Shown here in pieces: positions 61,364 to 64,000 of a stretch of DNA of 64,000 nt (positions are counted from its first letter, which is position 1; each line of letters begins with the position of its first letter). The position numbers and the translations under genes were made by a program. Source of the DNA: Caballeronia temeraria (lineage in GTDB: Bacteria; Pseudomonadota; Gammaproteobacteria; Burkholderiales; Burkholderiaceae); NCBI RefSeq assembly GCF_001544795.2, contig NZ_FCOI02000008.1, forward strand, positions 1 to 64,000, read 5' to 3'. A model generated the notes under the pieces. That model was not told the origin of the DNA. It worked only from the letters and a program-made list of their open reading frames with translations, and did not search any database.

Positions 61364-63328
61364 TCAATGCACGAGCACTACGCGCGAGACGCTCGGCACG
61401 CCTCTCGAGTTCAGCGCGAAAAGCATGTAATAGCCCGGAACCACGACGCCGGGATCGGAAGGAATGTTCAACTGATATTCGCCTGCGGTACCCACGTTGA
61501 ATGTCAGCGGCACGCGTCGTTGTTCGTTGTTCACCGAATGCGTGACCGACGAGGAACGCATCAGCACGAATGAGCGAATGTTTCTGCTGGCCGTCACCAC
61601 GATCGTCGTGCCGAGTTGCGCGTCGCCCGGCACGGAACTGAGGCTCGGCCGGGACGCGGCGGACCCGTCCGCGTTGAGCAGATAGGGCGGCGTCAGTATC
61701 TCGACGTCGGTGTGATTGGTCGCGCAACTCCCGCACAATCCGCCGCCGCCGCTCAACACGCGTCCGTCGTTCAGCAGCAGCGCGACGCTGTGATAAGTGC
61801 GCGGCACGGCCTGAGGCACGAGCGGGGAGAAAGCATTGGTCGCGGGGTCCCACAGCTCGGGAGTCAGGACCGCGCCGTCGTCCGAGAAGGGAGAAGCGAA
61901 GGTCTGCCCGCCGACCACGACAACCTGTCCGTTCGGCAGCACGACGCTGTTGCTGAACGCGCGCCGATAGCTCATCGGCGCGATGGTCTGCGTCACCGCG
62001 TTGCCGCTGCTGATGTCGATGAGCGTCGCGTTGGACGTGGCCACCGACTGATCGTAGCTCGGCGCGCCGCCGACCGCGAGAATCTTGCCGACGTCGTACA
62101 TGACCGCGTTGCCGTTCATCGCGTCGTTGTCGCTTCCGCGATTGCCGGCCGCCGTGACGCTGCCGTTGCCGGCGGTATCGAACCAGTGCATCGCGCGGCT
62201 GGGGCCCGCGTGGAATACGCGTCCGTTCGCGACCGCGAACATCCACGCGTGATTGTCGCCGCGGAACGGACCGGCGGCGTCGTTCGTGTAGATGTAGTCG
62301 TCGATGATCGCGCTGTTGATGCGCCAGCCCGAACCCGGCGTCCAGGTTTCACCGCTTTTTCCGCCGATCCCGCCGCTCCACGAGCCGCCCACCAGGAACA
62401 CATTGCCGTTGCTCAAGGTCAGGCTGCCCTGATAGCCGCGTGGCAGGTTCATCTGATCGCTCGCGCTCCACGTGCCCGTCGAAGGCGAATAAATGCTCGT
62501 CAGGCGCACGCTCAATCCGCCCGTCACGAAGATGCGCCCATCCGGCAGATTGGCGATGCCGGGGCAGAACATGTCATGTCCGGTATTGGTGACGATCACC
62601 TGCCGGTTTCTGCCCGTCGATGGATTGAAGATGGCCGTGTACGTCCTGCCCGGCGGGTTCGAGCCGTCGGTGAAGCTGAGTGCGGCGTCGGCCGACCAGA
62701 CCAGCACCGTTCCATCCGGCAGATTCGCGGCTTCGAGCGGAACGAGCGGCAGCGTGATGGGCGCCGTCCACTTCGACTGCAAGGTGGCTTTCGGCGTCGG
62801 CAGGCCGCTCACCTGCCACGTCTGCGTCGCGCTTCCGTTGCACACCTGCTGCGTCAGTTGCACGCCCTGCGAGGTCGTGCTCGACGCGCTCACGCACAAG
62901 CCGCTATGTCCCGCGACGATCGCGTAGCCGCCGCCTTGCGGCATCAACGAGAAGGCCTGATTCAAACCGCCGTTGCAGGTCCACTGGATGATGGGTCCGC
63001 CCGGACTCGTGCTCTGGCCCGATACGTCCATGCACAGGCCGCTGTTCTGATTGACGAGGTTGTAACGGGCGCCGGCCGCGGACGGAAGCCATTGCTGATT
63101 GGCGCCGCCCCAGCACGGCCACGAAAGCACGGGTGCGCCCGGTGTTCTGGATTCGCCGCTGACGTCCGCGCACATGTTGGTGCCGGCCAGCGTGATGGGC
63201 GCCGAGGTTTGCGCCCGCACCGCCGGCGATATGCCTGCCAACGCCAGCGGTAACGCGATCAGCAGCAAAAGGCGCACGTATCGGACGAGCCGACTGGTTG
63301 CTTGCTTCGTCGAGCGAATGCCAGGCAT
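61364..63328 (-). CDS. Galactose oxidase-like copper radical oxidase with N-terminal ricin-type lectin
   Basis: 654-residue exported enzyme. Signal peptide to about residue 40. A CBM13/ricin-B trefoil follows (about 45-173) with ANQQW, LNQAF and ATQTW repeats, then a seven-bladed Kelch propeller and C-terminal E-set domain. All galactose oxidase active-site residues are visible: Cys 255 (FCPG) and Tyr 299 (RGYQ), 44 apart as in the Fusarium enzyme; the stacking Trp 317 (GGSWSGG); Tyr 512 and His 513 (TYHS); His 597 (VTHS). It should oxidise primary alcohols of sugars to aldehydes, giving H2O2. Start at 63328 is set by GGGAG 5 bases upstream. Confidence 0.9.
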   Translation of the reverse strand: MPGIRSTKQATSRLVRYVRLLLLIALPLALAGISPAVRAQTSAPITLAGTNMCADVSGESRTPGAPVLSWPCWGGANQQWLPSAAGARYNLVNQNSGLCMDVSGQSTSPGGPIIQWTCNGGLNQAFSLMPQGGGYAIVAGHSGLCVSASSTTSQGVQLTQQVCNGSATQTWQVSGLPTPKATLQSKWTAPITLPLVPLEAANLPDGTVLVWSADAALSFTDGSNPPGRTYTAIFNPSTGRNRQVIVTNTGHDMFCPGIANLPDGRIFVTGGLSVRLTSIYSPSTGTWSASDQMNLPRGYQGSLTLSNGNVFLVGGSWSGGIGGKSGETWTPGSGWRINSAIIDDYIYTNDAAGPFRGDNHAWMFAVANGRVFHAGPSRAMHWFDTAGNGSVTAAGNRGSDNDAMNGNAVMYDVGKILAVGGAPSYDQSVATSNATLIDISSGNAVTQTIAPMSYRRAFSNSVVLPNGQVVVVGGQTFASPFSDDGAVLTPELWDPATNAFSPLVPQAVPRTYHSVALLLNDGRVLSGGGGLCGSCATNHTDVEILTPPYLLNADGSAASRPSLSSVPGDAQLGTTIVVTASRNIRSFVLMRSSSVTHSVNNEQRRVPLTFNVGTAGEYQLNIPSDPGVVVPGYYMLFALNSRGVPSVSRVVLVH

Positions 63329-63352
63329 GGTCACTCCCGTACATGGATCCGG

Positions 63353-63958
63353 TTACGTACGCGCGAGCGCCGCGAGCGCATCGCAGATGTCGTTGACGCG
63401 TGGAAGATCGGCGCTGCGCCAGCGCAACATCGCGTTGGCATCGAAACAATAGACTTGCGTGGAGTGGTCCGAAATGTCGCCCAAGGGCGTCTTGCTGCCC
63501 GACAGCGCCATGCGCATCCGGTCGACTTCCGCGAGTGCCGGCGTCGCGGCATTCCACGCGGAACCCGCCTGAAAACGTGCGAGCCAGGCGCGCAATGCGG
63601 AAGGCGAATCGGAAAGCGGGTCGATTCCGATCGACAACAATTGCACAGGATGACGTCCACGGATTGCGGGCATTTTTCCCTGCACCGCGCTGAACAGCGC
63701 ACCTTGCAGGGGACATATCGTGCCGCAACCGGTGTAGACGGTTTGCAGTGCGGTGACGCCCTGGCCCAGCAGGTCGTTCAGCCGGCGCTTGCTGCCGGTC
63801 TGGTCGACGAGCCATACATCGTCGAGGCGAACCGGCGGCGTGACGAGCCCGAGCCCGCCATGCTGCGCGAACGCAATGGGGGACGCTGCACCGAGAGCGA
63901 GCGCGGCCATATCGCGAAGCAGGGCGCGACGCGTCATTGAAGGAACGAGCGCATGCAC
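63353..63958 (-). CDS. SCO1/SenC-family copper chaperone
   Basis: About 201 residues with an exported N-terminus resembling a Tat or Sec signal (TRRALLRDMAALALGAASPI). Thioredoxin fold with the copper site CGTIC (CxxxC, Cys 78 and Cys 82) and the distal His 165 in GDISDHSTQV. No cytochrome oxidase genes are visible nearby. It precedes the copper radical oxidase gene by 24 bases, so it is likely to metallate that enzyme. Start is uncertain: the ATG at 63937 (MTRRALL) is equally possible; neither has a strong ribosome site. Confidence 0.86.
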   Translation of the reverse strand: MHALVPSMTRRALLRDMAALALGAASPIAFAQHGGLGLVTPPVRLDDVWLVDQTGSKRRLNDLLGQGVTALQTVYTGCGTICPLQGALFSAVQGKMPAIRGRHPVQLLSIGIDPLSDSPSALRAWLARFQAGSAWNAATPALAEVDRMRMALSGSKTPLGDISDHSTQVYCFDANAMLRWRSADLPRVNDICDALAALART

Positions 63959-64000
63959 GCCGGATGCCGTGCGGCCGGGCGTCTTTGCGTGGCTAGGTGA

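Noticed and set aside
1..64000. tRNA, rRNA, CRISPR, insertion sequence, prophage or integrase signatures
   Set aside because: None seen: no repeat-spacer array, no transposase-like protein, no conserved RNA gene segment; coding is uniform in style across the window.

Overview
The window is GC-rich, densely coded chromosomal or megaplasmid DNA from a beta-proteobacterium of the family Burkholderiaceae (Paraburkholderia/Caballeronia type). This rests on the prp gene set with a sigma54 activator, the Gram-negative porin, the WD40-containing diiron monooxygenase cluster, a bcsE/F/G-type cellulose operon and many small regulator-linked catabolic operons. I see no rRNA, tRNA, CRISPR array, insertion sequence or phage gene. 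The assignment to family is inference; genus is a guess.

Layout. 1-3.6 kb: prpC (cut by the left edge) and prpB of the 2-methylcitrate cycle run leftward, divergent from prpR. The gap between them holds a complete sigma54 control region: -24/-12 promoter, IHF site and activator palindromes. 3.7-7.3 kb: small secreted or accessory genes (His-rich peptide, GYD protein, TIGR02594-like protein, porin, lipoprotein, low-complexity secreted protein). 7.4-20.7 kb: a mimABCD-type soluble diiron monooxygenase cluster with alcohol dehydrogenase, coiled-coil, WD40 and 63-residue proteins, monooxygenase subunits, amidohydrolase, MIP18-like protein, dedicated chaperonin and an AcoR/MimR-type sigma54 activator. 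A sigma54 promoter and two 17-bp activator-like sites lie in front of it. 20.7-26.9 kb: TAXI-type solute-binding protein, LprI-like protein, MFS transporter, dienelactone hydrolase, an RNase-Sa-like lipoprotein lacking two catalytic residues, and dgkA.

27.2-41.8 kb: a nine-gene cellulose operon in the order bcsB-Z-C-E-F-Q-A-G-R, combining synthase, export, c-di-GMP sensing (PilZ in BcsA, RxGD in BcsE) and phosphoethanolamine decoration (BcsG). 41.8-49.4 kb: a leftward ggt-MFS-GAF-MFS operon divergent from a FadR-type GntR regulator, with two identical-arm operators between them, then an NRAMP-like transporter. 49.5-53.6 kb: LysR, MFS, ligJ-like and ligK-like genes for the lower gallate/protocatechuate 4,5-cleavage route. 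53.6-57.3 kb: a fumarase/aspartase-superfamily lyase plus dctA, divergent from a HutC-type GntR regulator, with a 42-bp double palindrome as operator.

57.4-64 kb: exported redox and phosphoester functions, all leftward: a di-heme cytochrome c peroxidase-like protein, an AcpA/phospholipase-C-like phosphoesterase, and a tight sco - galactose oxidase - cytochrome c operon. The last operon (copper chaperone, lectin-tagged copper radical oxidase, heme protein) and the monooxygenase cluster with its uncharacterised WD40/coiled-coil partners are the best candidates for little-described systems here.
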